Shown piece after piece: positions 1 through 7,031 of a stretch of DNA of 38,273 bases. Position 1 is the first letter of the stretch; every line of letters begins with the position of its first letter. Source of the stretch: an uncultured Nitriliruptoraceae bacterium (GTDB lineage: Bacteria > Actinomycetota > Nitriliruptoria > Nitriliruptorales > Nitriliruptoraceae); NCBI GenBank assembly GCA_913060655.1, contig CAJXTG010000014.1, positions 1 to 38,273 on the forward strand, read 5' to 3'. Below the pieces are notes generated by a model, which worked only from the letters and a program-made list of their open reading frames with translations, ran no database searches and was not told the DNA's origin. Both the position numbers and the translations under genes were made by a program.

Positions 1-1
1 G

Positions 2-871
2 AAGGTCGCCGCCGGACAGGGCTTCATCGCAGCCCTCGACCAGAGCGGTGGCTCCACCCCGAAGGCGCTCGCCATGTACGGCGTCGACCCCTCCGAGTAC
101 TCGGGCGACGAGGAGATGTACGACCGCGTCCACGAGATGCGCACACGGCTGATGACCAGCCCCGTGTTCGACGGCTCGCGGGTCCTCGGAGCGATCCTCT
201 TCGAGGGCACCATGGACCGCAGCGTCGCCGGACGGCCGACCGCCGCCTACCTGTGGGAGGAGCGCGGCGTCGTCCCGTTCGTCAAGGTCGACCAGGGGCT
301 CGCGGACGAGGACGCCGACGGGGTCCAGCTCATGAAGGACATGCCCGGGCTCGACGCACTGCTGGAACGGGCCGTGGCCGCCGGCGTGTTCGGCACGAAG
401 ATGCGTTCGGTCATCAAGCGCGCCAGCGCCGAGGGGGTCCGCCGCGTCGTCGACCAGCAGTTCACCGTCGGGCTGCGGATCCTCGCCGCCGGGCTCGTCC
501 CGATCCTCGAGCCGGAGGTCGACATCCACGCGCCGGACAAGGCGGAGGCGGAGGCGCTGCTGCGTGACGCGCTGCTCGCCGGGCTCGACCGGGTCCCCGA
601 CGGCCAGCAGGTCATGTTCAAGCTGACCCTGCCCGAGGAGGACGGCTTCTACGCGGCCCTCGTGGACCACCCGAAGGTGCTGCGGGTCGTCGCCCTGTCC
701 GGCGGGTACTCCCGTGAGGAGGCGAACGCACGGCTCGCACGCAACCGCGGCGTCATCGCCTCGTTCTCGCGGGCGCTGCTCGACGGGCTCACGAAGGACC
801 TCGATGACGCGGCCTTCGACGGGGCGCTCGACACGGCCATCGCGGAGATCCACGCCGCGTCGATCGCCTGA
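2..871 (+). CDS. fda: Class I fructose-bisphosphate aldolase (5' truncated)
   Basis: This enzyme cleaves fructose 1,6-bisphosphate to dihydroxyacetone phosphate and glyceraldehyde 3-phosphate in glycolysis, and runs the reverse in gluconeogenesis, in the cytoplasm. The reading frame is already open at base 2, where it encodes the family's N-terminal GFIAALDQSGGSTPKAL segment, so the start codon lies outside the window and the ATG at 74 is internal. Further family marks are KMRSVIK, VPILEPEVDI (acidic active-site strand) and MFKLTLPE, whose lysine is the presumed Schiff-base residue. About 289 residues are visible against roughly 295 for bacterial enzymes of this small class I type, so only a few residues are missing. 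The epimerase gene starts 17 bases after the stop, so the two are probably co-transcribed. Confidence 0.93.
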   Translation, partial: KVAAGQGFIAALDQSGGSTPKALAMYGVDPSEYSGDEEMYDRVHEMRTRLMTSPVFDGSRVLGAILFEGTMDRSVAGRPTAAYLWEERGVVPFVKVDQGLADEDADGVQLMKDMPGLDALLERAVAAGVFGTKMRSVIKRASAEGVRRVVDQQFTVGLRILAAGLVPILEPEVDIHAPDKAEAEALLRDALLAGLDRVPDGQQVMFKLTLPEEDGFYAALVDHPKVLRVVALSGGYSREEANARLARNRGVIASFSRALLDGLTKDLDDAAFDGALDTAIAEIHAASIA

Positions 872-888
872 GCGGCGCGGGCACGGTC

Positions 889-1953
889 GTGGGCGGGCCA
901 CCGGGGACGGGCGCCCCGTGGCGTCCGTTCGGACGACTCGACGACGGGCGTGCGGCGCACCGGCGCACGCTGGTCGCCGACGGCATCGCCGTGACCGTCG
1001 CCGACTACGGCGCGACGCTCGTCGCCATCGACGTCCCCGACCGTGCGGGCGTCGCCGGCGGGGTCGTCCTCGGGTTCGACGACGTGCGCGGGTACGAGAC
1101 GCGGGCGAACAACCCGTTCATGGGTGCGACCGTCGGCCGGGTCGCGAACCGCACGGCGGGGGCACGGTTCACGCTGGACGGGGTCGAGCACGTGCTCGAC
1201 GCCAACGAGGGGGAGCACCATCTCCACGGCGGGCGGCGGACGTCGTTCGACCGCATCCTGTGGGACGTCCTCGCGGACACGCCGACCTCGACACGGCTCG
1301 GGTGCGTCTCCCCCGACGGGGACGCGGGCTACCCGGGGACGTTGACCGTGGAGGCCGAGTTCACGGTCGACGCGGGCGAGCTGACGATCACCTACCGGGC
1401 GCGCACCGACCGCCGCACCCCCGTCAACATGACCCAGCACGCCTACTTCAACCTCGCCGGCGAGGCCGGCGCGCGCATCGACGAGCACGTCCTCACCGTC
1501 GACGCCTCCGCCTGGACGCCCGTCGACGACGGGCTCATCCCCACCGGGGAGCGGGCCGACGTCACCGGCACCCCCTTCGACCTGCGGGACGGACGGCGGC
1601 TCGGCGACGGGATCGCCCGGCTCGCGGCCGACGGGCTGGCGGACGGCTACGACCACAACCTGTGGTTGGCGGGCGAAGCGGGCGTGCTGCGCGACGTCGC
1701 ACGTGTCGACGAGCCGACCACCGGCCGCCGCATGGTCCTCGCGAGCGACCAGCCGTGCCTGCAGGTGTACTCGGGCAACCGCCTCGGGAGGTCGACGGGG
1801 CGCGGTGGGGTGGTCTTCCCCGTCCACGGCGGCCTGTGCCTCGAGCCGCAGCATGCGCCCGACAGCCTCCACCGGCCCGAGTGGCCCTCGATCGTCATCG
1901 GGCCGGCGCAGCCCTACGAGCACCGGATCCGCTACCGCTTCGCCGTCGACTGA
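889..1953 (+). CDS. galM: Aldose 1-epimerase (mutarotase)
   Basis: Interconverts the alpha and beta anomers of hexoses such as glucose and galactose in the cytoplasm. The 354-residue product has the usual family length. Visible active-site residues are His113 in LHGG, His184 in TQHAYFNLAG, Asp255 in GYDHNLWL and Glu319 in LCLEPQH; these match the two substrate-binding histidines, the aspartate and the catalytic base glutamate of the GalM family. The GTG start at 889 is chosen because it lies just after the aldolase stop and gives a normal N-terminus (FGRLDDG close to the start). There is no clear Shine-Dalgarno site, so translation may depend on ribosomes arriving from the aldolase gene. The gene converges on the isocitrate dehydrogenase gene with 40 bases between stops and no convincing terminator hairpin. 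Confidence 0.93.
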   Translation: MGGPPGTGAPWRPFGRLDDGRAAHRRTLVADGIAVTVADYGATLVAIDVPDRAGVAGGVVLGFDDVRGYETRANNPFMGATVGRVANRTAGARFTLDGVEHVLDANEGEHHLHGGRRTSFDRILWDVLADTPTSTRLGCVSPDGDAGYPGTLTVEAEFTVDAGELTITYRARTDRRTPVNMTQHAYFNLAGEAGARIDEHVLTVDASAWTPVDDGLIPTGERADVTGTPFDLRDGRRLGDGIARLAADGLADGYDHNLWLAGEAGVLRDVARVDEPTTGRRMVLASDQPCLQVYSGNRLGRSTGRGGVVFPVHGGLCLEPQHAPDSLHRPEWPSIVIGPAQPYEHRIRYRFAVD

Positions 1954-1993
1954 CCGCCGGGCGACCGACCGCCGGGCACCGGCCGCCCGCGGG

Positions 1994-3448
1994 TCAGCCG
2001 CCGGCGCCCGACGAGAACCCGTCCGCGCCGTCGACCCGCTGCAGGACCTCGCTGCCCACGACCTCGAGGCCCGCGCCCGCCAGGACGACCGGCACCTCCA
2101 GCAGCGTCCCCAGAGGAGGTTCGCCGGCGTCCGGCGCCGGCCGGAACCTGCAGCGCCAGTGGTCGGTCAGGGCCGCGCCCGGGGCGGACGACGGGTGCAC
2201 CGCCACCCCCCGGTTCGTGATCAGCGTCAGCTCCAGCGCGGTGGGGGCGACCGCCGCCGCCACCCGCTCGGCGAGCCTCGCCGGGTCACGTTCGTCCTCG
2301 TCCCACCGCAGGTACACGTCGACGCCGGCGCGCTCGGTGACGACCGGCCTGCTCGTCGGTGCGGGCACCGTGATCCGCCGCGTCTCGAACCGGGCGGGGC
2401 GGAGCCGCTCCGGCAGGGATCCGAGCCGAGCGATGATCGCGTCGGTGAACTCGTCGGTGGTGACCTCCCGCTCGCTCAGCCCCTCGCGGTGCAGGTCGGC
2501 GGTGTGCAGGCCCGACTCGAGCGTCGTCAGCCAGGCGTTCGCGATGCGTTCCGCGACGGCGGCCTCACCGAGGTGGACGAGCATCTGCACGGCGGCGTTG
2601 AGCAGGCCGGACGGGTTCGCGACGCCGCGGCCGGCGATGTCGGGGGCCGAGCCGTGGACCGCCTCGAACATCGCATGGTCGGGGCCGATGTTCGCGGACC
2701 CCGACACGCCGACCGACCCGGCGATCTGTCCGGCGATGTCGGAGAGGATGTCGCCGTACAGGTTCAGCGTCACGATCACGTCGAACCGCTCCGGCTGCGC
2801 CGCGAGCCGTGCCGCACCGATGTCGACGATGTGGTGCTCGGCACGGAGGTCGGGATAGTCGGCGGCGACCTCGTCGAACACCCGGTGGAAGAGCCCGTCG
2901 GTGTGCTTCATGATGTTGTCCTTCGTCATGCACGCGACGGTCCGGCGACCGTGGGCGCGCGCATACTCGAAGGCGTAACGGATGATCCGCTCGCTCCCGG
3001 GGCGCGAGATCAGCTTCACCGACTTCGCCATCTCGGCGGTCGGTCGGAACTCGATGCCGGCGTAGAGGTCCTCCTCGTTCTCCCGGACGATCACGAGGTC
3101 CATCCCGGGGTGCATCGAGTGGACGAACGGTGCGAACGACGTCGTCGGTCGCACGTTGGCGTACAGCCCGAGCGACGTCCGGATCGTCACGTTCAGGGAG
3201 CGGTAGCCGCCGCCCTGCGGCGTCGTGATCGGCGCCTTGAGGAACACCGGGTTCCTCCGGATCGTCGCCCACGCCTCCGGAGGGATGCCCGTCGGATGTC
3301 CCGCCTCGTAGGCGCTCAGCCCGATCGTCACCGGCTCGAGGTCGAGGGGAGCGTCGGCCGCCGCGAGCACCCGCAGCGTCGCCGCCATGATCTCGGGGCC
3401 GATGCCGTCGCCGTGCGCGACGGTGATCGTGTGTCGTCCGGTGCTCAT
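1994..3448 (-). CDS. icd: Isocitrate dehydrogenase, predicted NAD-dependent, with C-terminal extension
   Basis: Oxidatively decarboxylates isocitrate to 2-oxoglutarate in the TCA cycle. The 484-residue protein has the beta-decarboxylating dehydrogenase fold: GDGIGPE near residue 14, and the substrate loop YRSLNVTIRTSLGLYANVRP (82-101), whose Ser84 and Asn86 are typical of isocitrate rather than isopropylmalate enzymes. It also has Tyr129 in ENEEDLYAGIE, Lys176 in TKDN, and metal-binding Asp233/Asp237 in YGDILSD. The coenzyme loop reads HGSAPDIAG with Asp270-Ile271, the pair found in NAD-using members, where NADP-using enzymes have Lys-Tyr. About 130 residues beyond the core resemble the extended Thermus/Rickettsia type. 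ATG is preceded by GGAGGA. The start overlaps the ClC stop by 4 bases (ATGA), so the gene is translationally coupled to the transporter upstream. Confidence 0.9.
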   Translation of the reverse strand: MSTGRHTITVAHGDGIGPEIMAATLRVLAAADAPLDLEPVTIGLSAYEAGHPTGIPPEAWATIRRNPVFLKAPITTPQGGGYRSLNVTIRTSLGLYANVRPTTSFAPFVHSMHPGMDLVIVRENEEDLYAGIEFRPTAEMAKSVKLISRPGSERIIRYAFEYARAHGRRTVACMTKDNIMKHTDGLFHRVFDEVAADYPDLRAEHHIVDIGAARLAAQPERFDVIVTLNLYGDILSDIAGQIAGSVGVSGSANIGPDHAMFEAVHGSAPDIAGRGVANPSGLLNAAVQMLVHLGEAAVAERIANAWLTTLESGLHTADLHREGLSEREVTTDEFTDAIIARLGSLPERLRPARFETRRITVPAPTSRPVVTERAGVDVYLRWDEDERDPARLAERVAAAVAPTALELTLITNRGVAVHPSSAPGAALTDHWRCRFRPAPDAGEPPLGTLLEVPVVLAGAGLEVVGSEVLQRVDGADGFSSGAGG

Positions 3449-5568
3449 GTGCCGTCCTCCGGTGCTGCGGCGGGGGGTCCGGCGGGCCTGCGGAGCAGCC
3501 CGCGCAGTGCGTCCGGGTCGCCGGTCAGCGCCACGACCACGTCGTCGGCCGCCAGCCGCGTGTCGCCCGCGGGCACGATCGCCTCGCTCCCGCGCTGCAC
3601 GCCCGTCAGGATCGTGCGCTCCGGCCATGCGACCTCGCGGACGCGCGCGTCGGCGACCTGCGAGCCGGCGGCCACGACCAGTCGGACCGCCTCCAGGCCC
3701 GTCACGTCCCGCAGGCGGCCGGCCTCGCCGGACAGGCGGTCGGCGACGGTCCGTTCGATCCCGCGGTCGTAGGCGCGGACGACGTCGGCGCGACGGAAGA
3801 CGCCCACGACCCTGCCGGTCGCCGTGTCCACCACCGGCAGGCGACCCACGTCGAGGTTCGCCATCCGCTGCACGGCCCGGAACACCGGCTCGTCGGGTAC
3901 GGCCGTCGCCGGACGGCGTGTCGCGATGTCCTGGGCGGTCGCCGCCGGGCGCGAGGCCGCGTCGCGGTCCAGGTCGGAGCGTGCGACGACCCCGGCGAGC
4001 GTGCCGTCGGCACTGACGAGGACCGCACCGTGCAGGCTGCCCTGGAGGAAGCGTGCGCGCAGCACGTCCACGGGGACGTCCGCGGGCAGCGTCACGTCGG
4101 GCGCGTCCGCGCGGGTCATGACCTCCCCGACGGTGACGCGTTGGAGCACGTCGACGTCCTCGGGCCGGTCCAGGGTGACCCCGCGCCGCCGCAGCCCCTC
4201 CACGTAGATGGACCGCCAGCGCAGCCGGTCCGCGCCGAAGCTCGCGATGCCGACCGCGAGCATCAGCGGGAGGACCAGGTCGTAGTCGCCGGTGAGCTCG
4301 AAGACGAGGATGATGGCGGTCAGCGGTGCGCGGACGACCGCGGCGAACACGGCGGCCATCCCCACCAGGGCGAAGCCGGTGGCGTTGGGCACGTCGAGGA
4401 CCTCGACGGCGACCGCGCCGAGTGCACCCCCCAGCGCCGCGCCGGTGAACAGGCTCGGGGCGAGGGTCCCGACGGCGGATCCCGACCCGATCGCCACGAC
4501 GCTCGCGAAGAGTTTCGCGACGAGCAGGATCAGCAGGGTGAGCGCCGCCGGCCAGCCGGTCCCGAGCAGCCCGTCGAGCATCGCGCGGATCGGTTCCCGT
4601 GACGCGCCGGCGACCGCCGGCAGGTCGGCACCCTCGCCGAGCACCTCGGGGACGGCCAGGGCGGTGAGCCCGACGACGAACCCTCCGAGCGCGACGGTCA
4701 GCGGCACGCCGACACGGCGGCGGACGTCGCCGAACAGGCGGCCCGCGAGGTCCTCGCCGTGGCGGAACCCGGCGGCGACGAGCAGGGCGAGCAGCCCGAG
4801 CACCGCGTACACGACGAGCTCCGTCGGGCTCGCGAGCCGGGCGGCGGTCGCCGGGGCGAACAGCGGCAGGCCGGGGCCGACGAGCTGGCGCGCCGTCACC
4901 GACGACACGACGGCGGCCACGACGATCGTCTGCAGCGCGCCGGAGCGGCGGATCCCGCCGAGCAGCAGCTCGATGGCGAACAGCATCCCACCGATCGGCG
5001 CGTTGAACGAGGCGGCGATGCCGGCGGCCACCCCGGCGGCGACGAGCGCGCGGGTGCGGTCCTCGTCCATGCGTCCCAGCGCGGCGATCCCCGAGCCGAC
5101 CGCACCGCCGAACAGCACGATCGGGCCCTCGCGGCCACCGGAGGCGCCCGTCCCCAGGGCGATCGACGTCGCCAGGACACCGAAGGTCGGGACCCGCCGG
5201 CGGATCCGGCCGCGGTGGATCGCCATCGCCTCCATCGTGGTGACCACGCCGCCGCCGGCGACCTCCGGCACGAGCCGTGCGACGAGGAGCCCGACGAGCA
5301 GTCCTCCGACGGTCGGGACGACGACCAGCTGCCAGCGGGGCACCGGGTCGGAGAACGCCAGGTCGGTGACGAGGTGGACGCCGGTGATCAGCGCCCAGGC
5401 GACCACACCGGTCAGCAGCCCGACGAACCCGGCGAGCACCAGCTGGAGCCCGTCCCGCGTCGGGTCGAGCGGCGGGACACGGTCCAGCAGCCGCTCCAGC
5501 CGCACCAGGACCGCCCGCGCGGTCGCGCGGCGGCCGACCGGGGACGACGGCGCGGGGGAGGACGGCAC
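3445..5568 (-). CDS. ClC-family chloride channel/transporter with CBS pair and TrkA-C domain
   Basis: An integral membrane chloride transport protein of 707 residues. The ClC signatures are GTGASGGREGP (anion filter with gating glutamate), the conserved NAPIGGMLFAIE segment, GSGSAVGTLAPSLFTGA and a final VRAPLTAIILVFELTGDYDL helix. After the membrane part come two CBS motifs (about residues 455-580) and then a TrkA-C/RCK-C-like domain (about 620-700), both suggesting control by nucleotides or other ligands in the cytoplasm. At the position of the internal proton glutamate of E. coli ClC (the second Glu of IEE) this protein has Leu (AIELLL), so a channel-like or uncoupled mode is possible. The GTG start at 5568 has GGAGG 8 bases upstream. 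It is first gene of a two-gene operon with isocitrate dehydrogenase. Confidence 0.92.
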   Translation of the reverse strand: MPSSPAPSSPVGRRATARAVLVRLERLLDRVPPLDPTRDGLQLVLAGFVGLLTGVVAWALITGVHLVTDLAFSDPVPRWQLVVVPTVGGLLVGLLVARLVPEVAGGGVVTTMEAMAIHRGRIRRRVPTFGVLATSIALGTGASGGREGPIVLFGGAVGSGIAALGRMDEDRTRALVAAGVAAGIAASFNAPIGGMLFAIELLLGGIRRSGALQTIVVAAVVSSVTARQLVGPGLPLFAPATAARLASPTELVVYAVLGLLALLVAAGFRHGEDLAGRLFGDVRRRVGVPLTVALGGFVVGLTALAVPEVLGEGADLPAVAGASREPIRAMLDGLLGTGWPAALTLLILLVAKLFASVVAIGSGSAVGTLAPSLFTGAALGGALGAVAVEVLDVPNATGFALVGMAAVFAAVVRAPLTAIILVFELTGDYDLVLPLMLAVGIASFGADRLRWRSIYVEGLRRRGVTLDRPEDVDVLQRVTVGEVMTRADAPDVTLPADVPVDVLRARFLQGSLHGAVLVSADGTLAGVVARSDLDRDAASRPAATAQDIATRRPATAVPDEPVFRAVQRMANLDVGRLPVVDTATGRVVGVFRRADVVRAYDRGIERTVADRLSGEAGRLRDVTGLEAVRLVVAAGSQVADARVREVAWPERTILTGVQRGSEAIVPAGDTRLAADDVVVALTGDPDALRGLLRRPAGPPAAAPEDGT

Positions 5569-5664
5569 GGGGCCTCCGGTGGTGGACGGGCGAGGGGCGG
5601 CGGGCGACGGCGGGTCGCGGCGGGCTGCGGCGGGCGCGACCAGCCGGCATCATCCCACATCCGA

Positions 5665-5689
5665 CGGCACCGTGGTGCGAACGGTGCCG
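5665..5689. promoter_or_regulatory. Inverted repeat in the ClC/M48 divergent intergenic region
   Basis: CGGCACCG (5665-5672) and CGGTGCCG (5682-5689) are perfect inverted repeats separated by 9 bases. A second, nested palindrome GCACC-GT-GGTGC spans 5667-5678. The element sits between the two divergent starts, so it may be an operator for one or both genes. It could also just be a hairpin in the M48 leader. No TA dinucleotide occurs between 5569 and 5711, so the TAnnnT −10 element seen before other genes is absent here. Confidence 0.35.
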
Positions 5690-5711
5690 ACCGTCGGGAC
5701 CCGGGGGTGGC

Positions 5712-7031
5712 ATGGGCGCGCCAGGCGTGACGACGAGCTCACCACGGCGGCGTGAACTCGTGCTCCGGGCGTGCGCCGTGGCCGTGACCGTGGGGTCCGC
5801 GGCGCTGCTCGCGGCCGGCCTCGTGGGGCCGACGGCCGTCGCGCCACCGGTCGCGGGCCCGACGGCCGGGCTGGACCTGCCGGCGACGGTCCTCGCCGAC
5901 GTGGCGGCGTACCGTGCACCGCGGCGTGCCGCCGTGGTCGTCGCGACCGTCCTCGGCGTCGTCGTGCCCCTCCTCGTCGCCCGGATCATCGCGGGGCGTG
6001 GGGGAGGCGGGGGCCGCTGGGCCGGAGCGGCTGCCGCCCGGCTGCGCCGGTTCGCCCCTCCCGCGACGGTCGCGGTGGTGGCGGGCGGCACGGTGCTGCT
6101 CACCGCCGTCGCCCGCCTCCCGCTGGGCGTCTGGGCGGGGGTCGTGCAGGACGGCCGCTGGGGGTTCCGGACGGCGAGCGTCGGCCGCTGGTTCGCCGAC
6201 CGGGTGCTGCTCATCGGCGGGGAGGTCCTGCTCGTCGCGCTGGGTGCGGCGGCGGTCACCCTGCTCGTGCGACGCCGACCGGACGGGTGGGTGCCCCGAC
6301 TCGTCCTCGGGGTCGCGCTCACCGGGCCGCTGCTGCTGGCGCTGCATCCGATCGTCGTCCACGGGCTCCTGCTGCCGACCGGGCCGCTGCCACCCGGCGC
6401 GCACCGCGACGCGATCGCGGAGGTGGTGGCGCGCAGCGACGTCGACGTGCCGGTGCTCGTCGGCCGGGCGTCGCTGCGCACGACGCGACCCAACGCGGTC
6501 GCGACCGGGCTGGGTCCCACCGCGCGGATCGTGGTGTACGACACGCTGCTCGAGCTGCCGCCGTCACGCGCGGCCGCGGTCGTCGCCCACGAGCTCGCCC
6601 ACGTCGAGCGGCGGGACCCGCTGCGGGCGGCGCTCGCCCCCGTCCCGTTCGTCGCCGTGGGCGGGCTGCTGGTCCGGCGGCTGCTCGGTGCGTCGACGGG
6701 CGGGGCCGACGGCCCACGACCGCGGGGCCCGAGCCTCCCGCCGGTGCGACGTCTCGCGCTCGTCGCCGTGCTCGTCCTCGCCGTGGAGGCGGCGGCGACG
6801 CCGGTGGTCGCCGGGCTGACGCGTGCGAACGAGCTCCGCACCGACGTCCGCGCGGTCGAGCTCACCGGCGACGCGGCCGCGCACGTCGCGCTGCTGCACG
6901 ACCTCGTCAGCGAACGGCTGACCGACCCCGCACCGCCGCGCTGGTACGAGCTGCTGGTCGTGACCCACCCGCCACCGTCGGTCCGGGCGCGCGCCGTCAG
7001 CGGCGCCGCTCACGTTTCCGCCACGCGCTGA
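5712..7031 (+). CDS. M48 (Ste24/HtpX-like) membrane zinc metallopeptidase
   Basis: A predicted integral-membrane zinc peptidase of 439 residues. The zinc motif HELAH is at 293-297, and the third ligand is probably Glu374 in NELRTDVRA, which matches the E-x3-D-x2-A pattern of the M48 family. The C-terminal THPPPSVRARA resembles the SHPP(L/S)xxRL segment that follows in Ste24-type enzymes, and WGFRTASVGRWFADR resembles the HGF..QT…F..D loop. Several hydrophobic segments precede the catalytic domain. The substrate is unknown; the family cleaves CaaX or membrane proteins. ATG 5712 is preceded by GGGGGTGG only one base away, so initiation is atypical; GTG 5727 is an alternative start. The 3' end overlaps the photolyase-like gene by 35 bases in convergent orientation. 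Confidence 0.85.
   Translation: MGAPGVTTSSPRRRELVLRACAVAVTVGSAALLAAGLVGPTAVAPPVAGPTAGLDLPATVLADVAAYRAPRRAAVVVATVLGVVVPLLVARIIAGRGGGGGRWAGAAAARLRRFAPPATVAVVAGGTVLLTAVARLPLGVWAGVVQDGRWGFRTASVGRWFADRVLLIGGEVLLVALGAAAVTLLVRRRPDGWVPRLVLGVALTGPLLLALHPIVVHGLLLPTGPLPPGAHRDAIAEVVARSDVDVPVLVGRASLRTTRPNAVATGLGPTARIVVYDTLLELPPSRAAAVVAHELAHVERRDPLRAALAPVPFVAVGGLLVRRLLGASTGGADGPRPRGPSLPPVRRLALVAVLVLAVEAAATPVVAGLTRANELRTDVRAVELTGDAAAHVALLHDLVSERLTDPAPPRWYELLVVTHPPPSVRARAVSGAAHVSATR

Noticed and set aside
1703-3772. Long plus-strand open frame under galM, isocitrate dehydrogenase and ClC
   Set aside because: Its product is rich in Arg, Pro, Ser and Ala without any recognisable domain; it lies opposite well-supported genes and reflects the scarcity of stop codons in very G+C-rich DNA.
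3449-6865. Upstream open extension of the isocitrate dehydrogenase frame
   Set aside because: The frame stays open for 3.4 kb beneath ClC and the M48 gene, but shows no homology, while ATG 3448 has a good ribosome site and the normal family N-terminus.
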